Notes: generated by a model not told the origin, from the letters alone. A stretch of DNA of 64,000 bases from Primula veris (GCA_963682055.1 OY821744.1:22482967-22546966); one strand, 5' to 3'. Shown: positions 1 through 11,953, counted from the first letter of the stretch. Numbers and translations: made by a program.

Positions 1-3000
1 TGAAAGACTAGTATGTGAAAAGATCACGAAATGAACTCGTAGAATTCTTGTAAAGAATTGAAGGAGTTATTGTGGACTTATCCAACCATAAGACGGACCA
101 TAAATATAAATGGTTATGGTTGATGCATCGACAATATGGTCACATTTTAATGTTGTCCACATAAATGCAGCACTTTCCAAACTTTTAGCCCTATCATTAA
201 GTTGATGGCCCATGATCCGGATTATCCTGAAAAGTCTAGTCGACTTGATAATTCCGAAGAGTAATAATCGAAATTTTGATTTGAATTACTTGAGTTTGGA
301 AATTGAAATTGAACATCCTGTCGATTATGTTCAGACCCAAATGGACTCACGGAAAGTTTTGATGATGCGACTGCAAATGATTACACGCACTTCTTGGTCT
401 TGCATACCAAGATTTTTATTTCCGTGTGGGGTTATGCTATTTTGCTGCATTGGTCCGTCATGAGGCCCATAGACACTCAAACACCATAGGCGTACCAGCT
501 GGTTACTGGTTATGAGCCAGAAGTCTCATATTAACGCATGTTTAGAGTGATTAATTAATATTTTGATTGAGCCGCTATAGCGTTCAAAATATGGACCTCT
601 GAAGGGGACATAAGTCGATTATGAATCTCCTGCCTATCATTTGATAGAGTAACCTTGGCAAGCGATCTCTTTACCGCATGATATGCGAAAGTGACATCGC
701 TAAGACTGTTCTCCCCGTCGTTAGGGGGAGATTTGCACGTTACCGTTGATAAGGAACGACGTGAAGTAACGTGGCATAACCCACTCAGTCTTAGCTTGAT
801 CCCCAAAACTGCACTTAGTGATAAGTAAGTGCACAACTCCCTCAAGTCTAACTAAATGCCAGACGCATTTAATGACTTTATGAGATGTCACGAGATCATG
901 TATACCTGCTGCAAAATGCTTGCAAGGATAGACGTCCCTGTCGGACGCCGTGTTCCTGTCGTAACACGTTGCTTTGGCCGAACCCGCCAAGCAAAGGACG
1001 CTGTCGTCGGCCGTCAGTCTGTCGTCCTTCCCAAGATATGAGGAAGTTGACCGGTTCTTAATTCGTTCAGCCCCAGAGGTGCTGAACTGAAACTCGTTTG
1101 TCGCACGAGATTATAAAGGATCAAGGAGATGTGTGATTTCCTCCCCATCCTAAGAATCTCGAAATATCTGTCGATCATGATATCTTAGACGATATTGAAG
1201 CGAAACAAGACTGTCATTGATTACTTGTTCATATATTCAGTGACGACTGATAATATGAACAAATTATGACAGGGAACCATGTACCGTTGTCTGAAGTCAA
1301 CGGAGAATAGACTAGACTAATGGAAACTTGCAATCCAAGTAGACTCCTTAGCGAAAGTGTGTTCGGACCTGTAGCTCCAACACCATCAATGTTAAACGAG
1401 TTCGTTTATTTGGTTATTCGTAAGGAAAAGTGATGAGAATAATGAGATTGTAGAATGCTCGCCTAGTAGCGCAAGGCTTCTCTCACACCTTGGAATTGAT
1501 TACGAGATGGTTGATTTCCTCGTAATGGACATTATAACAGTCCCCTACTTTACCAGCTTAGTAGTTTCCGAAAAACTGAGTATGCATCCATGAATGTGGT
1601 CACGGTTTTATCTCTATGGGGATTTAGACAAAGAGATATAGATGAAGGTCCCTGTGTGACTTCATATGCTTTAATCAAGTAGTTCCTGACCACGGAACAC
1701 GATCTCAATTGACTGACACGTTCACTATATGGATTAATATAATCCGAGTGGATGTGGTATACCGCCTAAGTGAGTACTTGATTAGCTTGGGATACTTAAA
1801 CAAGTATTATGCCCTTGCATGTTTTATTACGCGATCCATTTTTGGATTTGCCTTCGAGATGAAGGATTTTGGGAAGACACGGTAGTGACTCAACCTGATG
1901 ATTGAGTCCCGTAAATATTGAATCTAAGTCTATGATTCAGACTACACCCAGAAGGTGTTATGACGTTTTAGTCATCATGACGCTAAGTCGTCAGATTCTC
2001 CCATGATCGTTCGATCACTAGACATTGATATAGACCCAGTCCGTCCCTGATGAGACGATGAAGAGATATTGAACCATAATGTTCATATCTAAGTACAATA
2101 AGCGCATCATTGCACTTGGTCTAATGTGCTAGGACGAACATCTCGTCTGTTGTGAATGGTATAGCTCGACACAACATCGCGCTAACACGCTGCCATCGAA
2201 ATGGCACTAAAGACACATTCCCTTACCTTATGGTAATTTTGGAAGTGGGCTAGTTTATCCCATTTGCGTCATCGAGTGTACCTACCCCCTTCGGTACTCG
2301 AATTAACGCAACCCTTTTTCGGTTATACCGATGCCGGTTACTTATCAGACCCGCATAAGGGATATTCCTAACATGGTATGTCTTTACCATTAGGAATAAG
2401 GCGACATCTTGGAGGTCTTGGAATGACTCCAAGTGAAGCACTCTGATCTATTCGTGCTTTATGAGACGACTAGAGAGTGTATATGGCTTCGAGGTAGTAT
2501 TAGTCATATTTGAATTACATATGTTCTGTCTCACGATCCAGATAAAACACTTGTCATAGAAGACAACTTGTTGTTATCGATCAAGAGAGACATGACTAGA
2601 TTATGCTATTTAGCATTTCTTATCGAAATAAATCTTCATTTATGAATTTTAAGAGCATCCTGTCGAATGCTCGGTTTATTCCACGTTATATTTTCTTACA
2701 TACAGTCGTGTGTAAGTAAATGAGGCATCCAGTCGAATGCTCGTACTTTTTAGTCGAAATTCTCGCACCCTGTCGTGTGCAAGTGAGGGGGAGCATACAG
2801 GTGAATGCTTATTGCACTAATTACTACTTAGTCGAAATCCTCGCATCCTGTCGTGTACAAGTGAGGGGGAGCATCCAGTCGCATGCTCGTGTACTCTTTT
2901 TGTCCTTAGACCAAGGTTTTTTCCCACTGGGTTTTCCTTGGCAAGGTTTTTAGCGAGACACGTTCCCATTATATCTCACTTAAGATTGCCGAAATTAGGG

Positions 3001-3395
3001 GGAGTATCCGGTTGTATACTTCTTACCACTGTGTACTCTTTTGTCCTTCGACTAGAGGTTTTTCCCACTGGGTTTACTCTAGCAAGGTTTTGATGAGGCA
3101 CCTGTTTTGTGGTTGATCCCCTACTACTACCACTGTTGCACTCTTTTTCCTTCGATCAGAGATTTTCCCATTGGGTTTGCTCTGGCAAGGTTTTGATGAG
3201 GCACACTGTTTTGTGGTTAGTTACTTACATGATATTTCAGCCTATATCATTCGGCTACACAGTTTCTCCTAGGTACCGGTTTTGTCCCACACTGGGTTTT
3301 CCGGCCCTAAGGTTTTTATGTGTTTAGCACTGCGAATGAACTCGACTCAGATCGACTGGATGAAGACGAAGAATTCAAGACGTCCAAAGGGGGAG
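1..3395 (+). mobile_element. Decayed Ty1/copia retrotransposon, internal region (3' part; 5' end outside window)
   Basis: This is the internal part of a copia-type element in plus orientation, heavily frame-broken. Translated pieces follow the normal plant copia order. Integrase-core remnants lie near 290-520 (a block like EHPVDYVQTQMDS, then GHAILHAAALIR-like sequence in mixed frames). The ARIDVPVG linker lies at about 925-945. Reverse-transcriptase pieces lie at about 1350-1960 (KREVFGPV, VVSEKL, YGDLD, SLYGL-like and FEMKD-like blocks). A further conserved pol stretch (MIVRSLDID) lies at about 2000-2070. The 3' untranslated part (about 2640-3330) has repeated modules of the type 'gcatccagtcgaatgctcg' and repeats of 'cccactgggtttt'. 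A polypurine tract AAAGGGGGAG (3386-3395) abuts the LTR. The stretch aligns collinearly with 46968-50371. No functional protein can be made from it. Confidence 0.85.
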
Positions 3396-3619
3396 TGTTG
3401 TAAGATATTATTGGACTATTGGGCTTTACTCATAGTGGGCCTAAATTGGGCTTTCTATCTTATATAACCCTAACCTCTAGTATATAAAGAAGATTAGAGT
3501 CCCCTTGTATTGATACATTCTGATTAATAAAGTCTCCCTTATTGTTGTCTCTCATACTTCTCTCTATATCTATACATATCTCTATATATATCTATAACGA
3601 GCTAATATGTCACACAACA
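3396..3619 (+). repeat. 3' LTR of the copia element at the window start
   Basis: The 224-bp LTR starts TGTTGTAAGATATT directly after the polypurine tract and ends in ...CACACAACA. A TATA-like box (TATATAAAG) lies near 3480. The last ~60 bp, rich in ctatat repeats, are the same as the LTR ends at 43558-43766 and 50372-50580, while the first ~120 bp differ clearly. The 5' LTR and the left target duplication are outside the window. Confidence 0.88.
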
Positions 3620-4276
3620 GAAGCTATGTTTTTTTTTAAAATATTTTATATAGTTTCGGGTGAGGTTTAGCTACCCGACGGTGTCACGTGCTATACCTGA
3701 TCCCGATCCCAAAATAATCGGTTCGGGAGATTGACCGTTAGTTTCGGGTCGAGATCAAGTTAGAAATCAGGATTGAATCGTGTTTTGTGAAACAAATCAT
3801 TATTCTTTTAAAAAAACTTTCTATATTAGTATTTTTATTATAACTAATAGAACTACGATTTCAAAAAATAGTCAACAAAATATGATAATATTAGTTATAG
3901 TTGTACGTAAATAAATTCATCAACACTATTATCCATAGTTAGAATGTCACTATCCGCTACAATTAATATTTCAGAAAGTCTACAAAACAAATTTATCAAA
4001 TCTTAAATCTCATGAATCTCGACTTCTTGAGTACATAAAATAAAACAAAACAAGCACCATTTCATTTAATGTGAAAAAAAAAATTCACCTCACTAGCCAG
4101 CTCCCTCCCAATTCTCTCCCTATAAATACACACACTTTCCCTCTCACTTTACCACCACCCAAACCCATACATATTCATATACATACATAAACACACACAG
4201 ATACATTTATATACATACATACATAAACACACACAGATACATTTATATACATATATATACATACTAAAATAATATA
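3620..4276. promoter_or_regulatory. AT-rich intergenic DNA and presumptive promoter/5' leader of the AXS relic
   Basis: No gene is seen. A TATA box (TATAAATA) at 4121-4128 lies about 150 bp before the ancestral AXS start codon. The leader contains a tandem duplication (about 4185-4252) of a roughly 40-bp unit with the core 'aaacacacacagatacattt', just ahead of the ATG at 4277. Because the gene is dead, promoter activity is doubtful. Confidence 0.45.
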
Positions 4277-4810
4277 ATGGCGAGTGGGGTAGATCTAGAC
4301 TGGAACAAAATAGACCCGTTAAAAATATGCATGATATGATAGGCGCGGTCGGGTTCATCGGGTCCCATTTATGCTAGAAGCTTCTAAACGAGACATCTCA
4401 TTCCATCCTAGCCGTTGATGTGTACTCCAACAAGATCAACCACCTACTCAACAATGCCACATGGACGGCCAGGATTCAGTTTCATGGTATCAATATTAAG
4501 AATGACTCGAGGCTTGAGTCTCTTGTCAAGATGGCAGATCTCGTAATTATTTCAACATCTTTTTTAGATCTTTATATGTACATTGTTTTATTTGTGGAAT
4601 TGTTTAATGGTTGTTTAGGCATTTTCTTTTTTTTCTTTTTTAAACTGCATTCTCGAATTAATAGAACTAAACTAATTGATTAGAAAGAAAAAAAAGAGCT
4701 AAACGGATTTTTTTTTCAATTTACAAAGAAATCATTTGCTGCATTTTCTTTTTTATTTAATTCTCAAATTTATTGCAGTAATGAAAAACTGAAATTGATG
4801 TAATCATTTT

Positions 4811-5381
4811 TGATAGAACATAAAAATTAGACCCGAATATTCTATTCGGGTAATAATCAACCCACTTTATAAATGGGTATCCAACGCTTAAATGGGTCAT
4901 CTTATGCTTTTTATAAGAAAATAAGGTATTACTATCAAAAGCCCAAGCCCACTCAACTGGGGACCCATGTCTGAAAAACCCACTGAGATGGAGACATTTG
5001 TCAACATCTTAGAAAGCATAGTTGCCTATAAATAGCCAACCACCCCTCCTAGAAAAGGACCAGAAAATCTATCCAAAAAATATAGAGAGAAGTTGAGAAA
5101 AGAGAGAAACTAGTCAAGGCATATCACGCCAAGAAATAAACCGAGCAGAGATAAAGCCGAGTACCGAATAAAAGGGAAAAAAGACCAAGAAGAGAGATTA
5201 TATAGTCAAGTCGAGCACAATTGTAAAACAGAGATACTAATCCGAGCAAGTGTAATAGTCCGAATAAGGATAATAATCCGAGCAATAATAAAGATCAGGA
5301 AGTGTCATTATTTACAGTTGATTTACTATTATATTATTGTTGAAAAGTCTAACGCGACCGACCAAAGTTATGGCTTTATCA
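4811..5381 (+). mobile_element. Solo LTR (571 bp) in intron 1 of the AXS pseudogene
   Basis: The unit begins TGATAGAACA and ends CTTTATCA, so it has TG...CA termini with a short inverted repeat TGATA/TATCA. It is flanked by the 5-bp direct repeat ATTTT (4806-4810 and 5382-5386). A TATA box (CTATAAATAG) near 5026 and an A-rich transcribed-looking region follow in plus orientation. Removing the unit and one ATTTT restores an intron sequence ('aatcattttggatgtaaaag') that matches other copies of the local intron repeat. No internal domain is present, so it is read as a solo LTR; the family is not recognised. Confidence 0.75.
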
Positions 5382-5399
5382 ATTTTGGATGTAAAAGAA

Positions 5400-6520
5400 A
5401 CTAATCACTGCTAGTTTATTGCAGTAATAAATAAATAATTGTTTGCGCATTTTGTTTTTCTTTTTACTGCATTTTCAAATTAATGAGGAGTAGTGAAATC
5501 TTAGTTTATTGCAGTTATTTGAAATAGAACTAAACTAAATGATTAGAAATAGAAAAGCAGAGCTAAACAAATTCTTTTTTGATTTTACGATGAAATCAGT
5601 TGCTGTATTTTCTTTTTTACTCAATTCTCAAATTTATACTGTTTAATGTTAATTTATTGCAGTAATGAAAGATTGGAATCATTGAAATCATTTTGAATGT
5701 AAAAGAATTCAATTATTGCAGTTAATTGATAGCAATATAAGCGAAAAATTGAAATAAGCGATTTTTTCTGAATTTCACCGTATTACTATTAATATCAAGA
5801 ACGACTCTAGGCTTGAGTCTCTTATCAAGATGGCAGATCTCATAATTACATTTCATTCGCTTTTTTTACTATTAATTTAACGCCTTTTAGATCTTTATCC
5901 GTTGTTTGTGTGTTTCATTTTTCTTTTTACTGCATTTTAACATTAATGATTAGAAATCTTAGTTTATTGCGGTTATTTGAAATAGAACCAAACTATATGA
6001 TATTATGATTAGAACGATATCATTTGCTGCATTTTCCGCTTTTCTTAATTCTCAAATTTTATGACCATAAACCTTAAATTATTGCAGTGATGAAAACTGG
6101 AATTAATGAAATCATTTTAGATGTAAAAAAATTCAATTATTGCAATTAATTGATAGCATTATAAGTGAAAATTTGGAACAAGCGTTTTTGTTTTCTTCTG
6201 AATTTAAAGAAATCATTTATTGCATTATCTTTTTATGCCGTTAAACCTTAATTTATTGCATTGATGAAAAACTGGACTCATTGAAATCGTTTTGAATGTA
6301 AAAGAAATCAATTATTGCAGTTAATTGATAGAAATAAAAGTGAAAAATTGGAATACACGATTTTTCCTGAATTTAAAGGAGCGATTTACTGCATTATATT
6401 TTTATTTAATTTTCAAATATATGCCGAGTACTTAAACATTACTTTATTGCAGTTAATGGATAAACAAGTTAATTAAGATACAAGTTAATACTTAATTGAA
6501 ACATTGGAACTAACGAGATA
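5400..6520. repeat. Degenerate repeats in intron 1 of the AXS relic
   Basis: A module with 'tttattgcagt', 'aatgaaaaactggaa', 'tcattgaaatcattttgaatgtaaaag' pieces and 'agttaattgatag' recurs about five times (around 5640-5760, 6060-6190, 6240-6350 and 6430-6500, with a further copy upstream at 4775-4810). The copies are diverged, which indicates old tandem amplification within the intron. Confidence 0.6.
5770..5846 (+). pseudogene. Partial second copy of AXS exon 1 (3' end)
   Basis: This piece matches the last ~80 nt of exon 1 (encoding NIKNDSRLESLIKMADL) inside the intron that follows exon 1. The GT donor present at 4543-4544 is changed to AT here. It arose with the intron duplications around it and cannot act as a normal exon. 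Confidence 0.75.
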
Positions 6521-8771
6521 TTTTTTTATATATTTCTTGATATTATCATTTTTCAATATGAAGAAACAATCTTTAATGTTGGTTCAAGATTTACTGATTT
6601 AAGGAAGCTTCCGCTATATTTGTGCTGCAAATTTTACGAAATTATTTTTACATCAGGTCATTAGCAATTTTTTGAATGTCCGAAATTGAAGTGCTAAAGA
6701 GTCCGTGCGTAGGGAATTTGTTTGTACTGGAGACTGAAGTTAAATTTGCGGAGCGTAGATTTTTATATTTTAGGAAAACTTTCCATGATTTTGACGATGA
6801 GACCGTTGTAAGTTGTAAAAATTAACGTGTATCATATGTAATGATTTTCTCAAACAATTCAGATATGTATGTTGACTTTTTTCCTCTTCCCAAGTCTACA
6901 AATTTGTTCTCTCAGTCTAGCTGATATAAATTGACAATGTGGCACAATTTCCATTTCTGTTAAAGAATCTTGATTCTTGGGGATTTTCATGTCTTTCTAG
7001 TTGTTTTGTATTACTATGTCACGTTTTGATTAAACTTGATCTAACTACAATATTTATATGCAATACAGACTATAAATCTGGCGGCAATCTGTACTCCAGC
7101 AGATTACAATACGGCGCTCTTGATACCATCTACAGCAATTTCATCGATGCTATCCCCGTGGTACAATTTCTTTGCCTTTCTAAATTTTATTTAGCGGAAA
7201 CTTCATGAAAATCGGGTTTTTTTGGCATATTTGGTTAAATGGTGAAGGAAGTTAACGGGGTTTTGTGCTTGTGATTTAGGTCAAATACTGTTCAGAAAAC
7301 AACAAGCGTCTCATCCACTTCTCCACCTGTGAGGTGTACGGCAAAACCATTGGCAGCTTCCTACCTAAAGATCATCCTCTGCGCCAAGTGAGACTACCAG
7401 ATCTGCTTTATTATTATTTTTTATTTCTTTTTAGGTAATATTTAGTTCTAGAATAATTTTGAATAGTCCATGATTGGCTTTATTCAAATATCTTTCCTCC
7501 ATGTTGGCATTGTTACTTGAATGTTATGACTGATTGTGCTTTTTGTGACACAAGGATCCTGAATTTCATGTTCTTAAAGAAGATGAATCTTCTTGCATTT
7601 TTGGCTCGATTGAGAAACAGAGGTGGTCATACGCTTGTACAAAGCAATTGATTAAGAAGCTGATATATGGTAAATCTGACTTTTATCCTAATTTCATTTG
7701 GTTAGATTTTTGTCCTTTTAGAGTAGTACATTTAATGGCTCATATGTGTTGACCACAGCTGAGGGTGCAGAGAATGGTCTTGAGTTTACAATCGTTAGGC
7801 CTTTTAACTGGATTGGTCCAAGAATGGACTTTATCCCCGGCATTGATGGTCCAAGTGAGGGTGTTCCTAGAGTCCTTGCTTGCTTTAGTAATGTGAGCTT
7901 GACTTTTATTTTATTTTAAAGTGTTGATTTTATTTAGTGCAGTGAATTTACTTTTTATATATTTGTTGCAGAATCTGTTAAGACGCCAACCTCTCAAGCT
8001 TGTGAATGCTGGTCAATCTCAGAGAACCTTTATATATATCAAAGATGCTATTGAAGCTGTTCTGTTAATGATTGTGTGTTTCTAATCCTTTCCCATTATG
8101 CAATTCACAATTTTACTTGTTTAGAATATGACTTTATTTGGGTGTTTTTTTTCTCAGGAAAATCCGGCCAGGGCAAATGGACATATTTTCAATGTTGGCA
8201 ACCCTCACAATGAAGTTAGTGTCAAGTAACTTGCTGAAATGATGACCGGAGTGAGGCGCGAGAATTTTTTATTTTTTTTCTTACCTATTGTTTCTCCTTT
8301 TCAAATGTTTTTGCTTTGACAGGTTTATGCTAAGGTTAGTGGAGAACCCTCAATAGAATCACCCAGCATTGATGTTAGTTCAAAAGAATTTTATGGAGAA
8401 GGCTATGATGACAGTGACAAGCGCATCCCAGACATGTCCATCATCAACAAACAACTTGGTATTAACTCTCTTCATCTCTTTACCTGGACAATGTTTTTTT
8501 TAGCAAGAGAAAAGCAGAAATTCTGCGAACGAACTTAATGAGAGTACAGAAATAGAACGATATTAACCAATTCGATGTTTTACATTAAAAGAAATGTGAT
8601 TGAAGCTCTTACGTGTTACTTTCAATACCAGGTTAGAACCCCAATACCTCACTTTGGGACTTGCTTGAATCTACACTTACGTATCAGCATCAGACATACG
8701 CTGAGGCTGTTAAGCAGGCTACCTCGAAACCAGTTGTATCCAGCTATATTGTAAAAGAAGAACTAAAGTAA

Positions 8772-10212
8772 CCCATAAACATGACTGCGTTGATAGAGTA
8801 AAGAGTTTTGTTTGTGTTCAGCTATAAGTTTTTGTTGAGTATTGAATGTATAACGAAAATTCATCTTTATAGTCTTACAAACTTTTGGTTACATCTATAT
8901 TCTGTGTTCATTCACAGTTACTTAAAAAAGCTGTATCTTTTATATGGTCTGGTTATGACTGGAAAGTCTATTATTACCTATCAAGGTATATTAACTGCGC
9001 TTTATGTTTTAAAACATTGAATGTTCTTTTTGGGACTCAGTTGTTTCCTTGCTGTGAGGAACTTCCATGGTAAAAAATGTAAGTATTGAGTCTCTGGTTT
9101 TCTTTTATTTAATTATAAATACTTCCTTGAGAATTTGTGGCATTATGCTGATTTACATTTGATATGGGCAAAAGGCTCAAAGTAGACATAGGTGACCAAT
9201 AAGTATTTAAAGGTCCAGAGCCAAAAGCAAGGCCAATGTGCGACACTTGTGAGCATGAAATGCTTTGAAAATTATCCGTGCAGAGAATTAATCGTTCAGA
9301 AGAGCTGGAGGCAGGCTCATTCTTGTGTGTGAATTTGCTGCACTTTTAGATCGTTATCTGAAATTATTTCTTGCGTACTTTAAAGTGTGCATGATGCAGT
9401 GTTCAGATCTCCTTATTTTGTTTGGTACAGCAAACCCGTTCGACCAATTCGGAATCACACTCATTTACAGTCTAACCATTTTGGAAAAAATACTATGATT
9501 CATTAAACAGTATTAGCATAAAAAGTTCCCAGAATGAGAAGGGTATTTCAAAAGTACTAATTTTTTCTATTTCAAATCATCTGCAACTTGAGTGGCTGAG
9601 ACTTAAAGAGTAACTAATTATTGTGATTTGTGTATGCAGGATTATATTATTAGCAAGTACAAGTGATTGAGAATATTGTTAACTTTTTTAATTCTTAACA
9701 TGTTCGTTGCTGTTGGGAATTTATTGAAACCTTGTTCTCCATGTGGTTGGCTTTATTAACCATACTATAGAAGAGAAGATCATGTGATCCGATCTCAGCC
9801 AATATCAATTATTAAGCCAGAGAGGATAGGAACCAACCTCTTATGTTTATACAATCATTTTCGCTTGTCTTACAGAAACGACCCGGAAACCGTAATATTT
9901 GCTGTAATTTGCAAACATATACCTGCAATATCTTGCTTTTGAAGGTTTAAACCTAAAGTAACTTGTATGACATGACAGTGAAAATCGAAATGTGTTGAAT
10001 CTATAACTTGTTGACAGAATAAACTTTGCAGACGACCATGCCACTTTGAACTTGTAACTTAGAAAGCGCGTGTGTGAGGACAGCATTTTGCTTCTTTTGC
10101 TGTTTTTAAGGTTAAACTGATCAAACTGGCCAAAATGATTTGTTGTTTCGACTATATTTTTGGTCAACACCAATTAATCTTAATTGGTTTGTTTTTATTT
10201 TCGTCAAAATCA
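8772..10212. other. Intergenic, 3' flank of AXS relic; no gene seen
   Basis: AT-rich DNA without a recognisable gene. Short open frames (8808-9073 plus; 9847-10173 minus) have no family signature and no coding character that I can recognise. The first few hundred bases may be the former AXS 3' UTR. Confidence 0.5.
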
Positions 10213-10230
10213 AACCGAAACATAACTACG

Positions 10231-11554
10231 TTTTTTTTTTTATGAATGGTGAGGAAAACCCACATATTTATTTTATTTTATTAATAGTAGGAAAATAAAA
10301 AATGTGGGGAAAAACCCCTACAAAAAATACAAAATAAAATAGGCCAAAAGTGCCCCTATTCGAGATATGGTTTAACAAAAAGACAAGATTACAACTTGTA
10401 AAACTAAATGAAAGTTTCATAAATAATTTGAGGGGCTTCTTGTGCAATAAACCGCAACTTGGACCAGATACTACGCGTGTCATTTTACGCCAACTGAAAA
10501 TAGTAATCGGTCTGCCTTAGAGAGAGAAGAGAGCATATCCCAAAGAAAAAATGGCGAAAAAACCCATCCTCTTAAAATTAGAAACGACGAAGAATCCATC
10601 TTTAAAATCCCAATCATAGTTAGATGGAAATCACACGCCCTATCGGAGAAAATAGTCTGTCTTTCCTTAGCCAGGAGATCTGCTGCTTTGTTACAATCTC
10701 TAAAGCTATGACCAATTTTTACCATATTCTAACCAACTAGTTGTCTAATTTGATCAATAATCGAATAAATAGCCCAAGGACACTCAGGGGCGGAACCAGG
10801 ATGGTTTTTTTGGGGGGTCGTGGTGTAAAAAATATGTCGAATATAGGATAAAATAAATAAGATCTAATACAAAAATAAATTTTTTTTTTATGTATAACAT
10901 AGTATAAAATAAATATAAAGTTAAAAGACAAATGGTATTGGACAATAAAATAATTTTTTTTAGTAATCTTGTTTGGAAAAATACAATGGTCATTTACGAA
11001 ATTTGATAATTTCAAAATAAATAAAAAACAGATAACATGATTTGAACTCCTAATATTCTGCTATCTTAAAGTCAAATTTACCTCTACACAAATAATTATT
11101 TTGTTTAATTAAGGGAGACCATCAATGTATATATCTTAGAAATTTTTTAATTATACTTATAAAAAAAAAAAAATTGAAAATCGCCGACGAGAGTGGCCAC
11201 AGCCACCTCCTGGGTCCGTCCCTGAGGACACTTTTCTTTATTAAGAAGAATGTTAATCAAATTTTTGGAGTCTGTCTCAATAATTGTATGTTCATTCTCA
11301 ATAAGCTGCAACTCATGTAGAAAATGTAGAGTATCTGCTTCAATGATAGAAATGACATCATCTATAGTAGAAAATACTTTAATAAAATTACCCAGAGAAT
11401 ATCTTACACCACTTTAGATACCAGACTTACATCCACATTAATCTTTACTCTTCCCCCAATTAAGAATAATAACTTTTTTAAACTTAAAAATACTATTTCC
11501 ACAGTTCTGATTAGTTACATCAAAATTTTTTCCAAAATTATTAACTACTTTCTT
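10231..11554 (-). mobile_element. 5'-truncated LINE (non-LTR retrotransposon) fragment, minus strand
   Basis: The insertion is bounded by an exact 18-bp duplication, AACCGAAACATAACTACG, at 10213-10230 and 11555-11572. A run of 11 T at 10231-10241 is the poly(A) tail read on the minus strand. Only the C-terminal RNase H-like domain remains: minus-strand peptides IIETDSKNLINILLNKE and VKIGHSFRDCNKAADLLAKE match the RVT_3 type found at the end of plant L1-type LINEs. Several stops are present, for example before NMVKIGH. A hAT MITE splits it; without the MITE about 876 bp of LINE remain. It is dead on arrival by truncation and later decay. Confidence 0.88.
10785..11224. mobile_element. hAT-type MITE (440 bp) inserted in the LINE
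   Basis: The terminal inverted repeats are CAGGGGCGGAACCAGGA at the left and the complement of CAGGGACGGACCCAGGA at the right, 17 bp with three mismatches. The 8-bp duplication AGGACACT flanks it (10777-10784 and 11225-11232), which is the length typical of the hAT superfamily. It has no coding capacity. The LINE RNase H frame reads across the site when the MITE and one TSD copy are ignored, so the MITE is the younger insertion. Confidence 0.9.
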
Positions 11555-11572
11555 AACCGAAACATAACTACG

Positions 11573-11867
11573 TATACCCCTTAATTATCGGTAAACATAG
11601 AAAGGAAATCAGAAACAAGGTTAATATGTTATAAATGGTTGAATAAATCAGTAGAAACTTTACTATGATAAGGAGAAATTAAACAATACTACAATAGTAA
11701 GAAAATTGTTTGTAAATCACAAGGGGGTATAAGAATCGAGGTTATGGAAGGGATAATTTTCTTATTGAGTTGCATGTTCTACAGTTCTATCTATTTTGAG
11801 AAAATAAATAAGGAACAAATTGAAAAAGTGTAATTATTTTTGGAGGAGATTAAAATAAAAAATATAT
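11573..11867. other. Intergenic; no gene seen
   Basis: AT-rich DNA between the LINE target duplication and the tRNA. Nothing recognisable. Confidence 0.5.
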
Positions 11868-11880
11868 AAAAAGCGTTGTA

Positions 11881-11953
11881 CACACCCGGTGGGACTCGAA
11901 CCCACAATCGCCTGATTAGAAGTCAGACGCCTTATCCATTAGGCCACGGGTGC
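11881..11953 (-). tRNA. tRNA-Arg, anticodon UCU (decodes AGA)
   Basis: The minus strand folds as a 73-nt cloverleaf without an encoded CCA. The acceptor stem is GCACCCG against CGGGTGT, with a G-U pair at 1-72 and discriminator G. The D arm lies in GGCCTAATGGATAAGGC. The anticodon loop is CTTCTAA with UCU at 34-36, and the T arm contains GTTCGAGTCCC. There is no intron. A T5 run follows on the minus strand (plus 11868-11872), a good Pol III terminator. Internal A and B boxes look intact, so it may be functional. Confidence 0.93.

Larger units (their letters stand above)
4277..8771 (+). pseudogene. AXS: UDP-D-apiose/UDP-D-xylose synthase pseudogene (AXS-like)
   Basis: The family converts UDP-glucuronate to UDP-apiose and UDP-xylose in the cytosol; it is an NAD-binding extended short-chain dehydrogenase of about 390 aa. 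Nine exons are recognisable: 4277-4542, 7069-7160, 7280-7387, 7555-7669, 7759-7892, 7972-8073, 8158 to ~8250, 8323-8458 and 8632-8771. They encode clear AXS blocks such as NNKRLIHFSTCEVYGKTIG, QRWSYACTKQ (the YxxxK dyad is kept), GPRMDFIPGIDGPSEGVPRV and FYGEGYDDSDKRIPDM. The gene is broken by a 5-nt tandem duplication of ATGAT near 4331-4341 (frameshift in the Rossmann GxxGxxG region), TAG at 4375-4377, a 1-nt deletion in exon 2 (92 instead of 93 nt), TAA at 8227-8229 (expected Gln) and TAG at 8634-8636 (expected Trp). Most splice sites survive, so this is a decayed genomic copy and not a retrocopy. Confidence 0.93.

Noticed and set aside
7280..8458. AXS exons 3-8 as a shorter functional gene
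   Set aside because: A stop at 8227 and loss of the N-terminal nucleotide-binding region make a working enzyme implausible.
9847..10173. 108-codon minus-strand frame as a gene
   Set aside because: No recognisable motif and it sits in AT-rich DNA beside the LINE insertion; kept only as intergenic.
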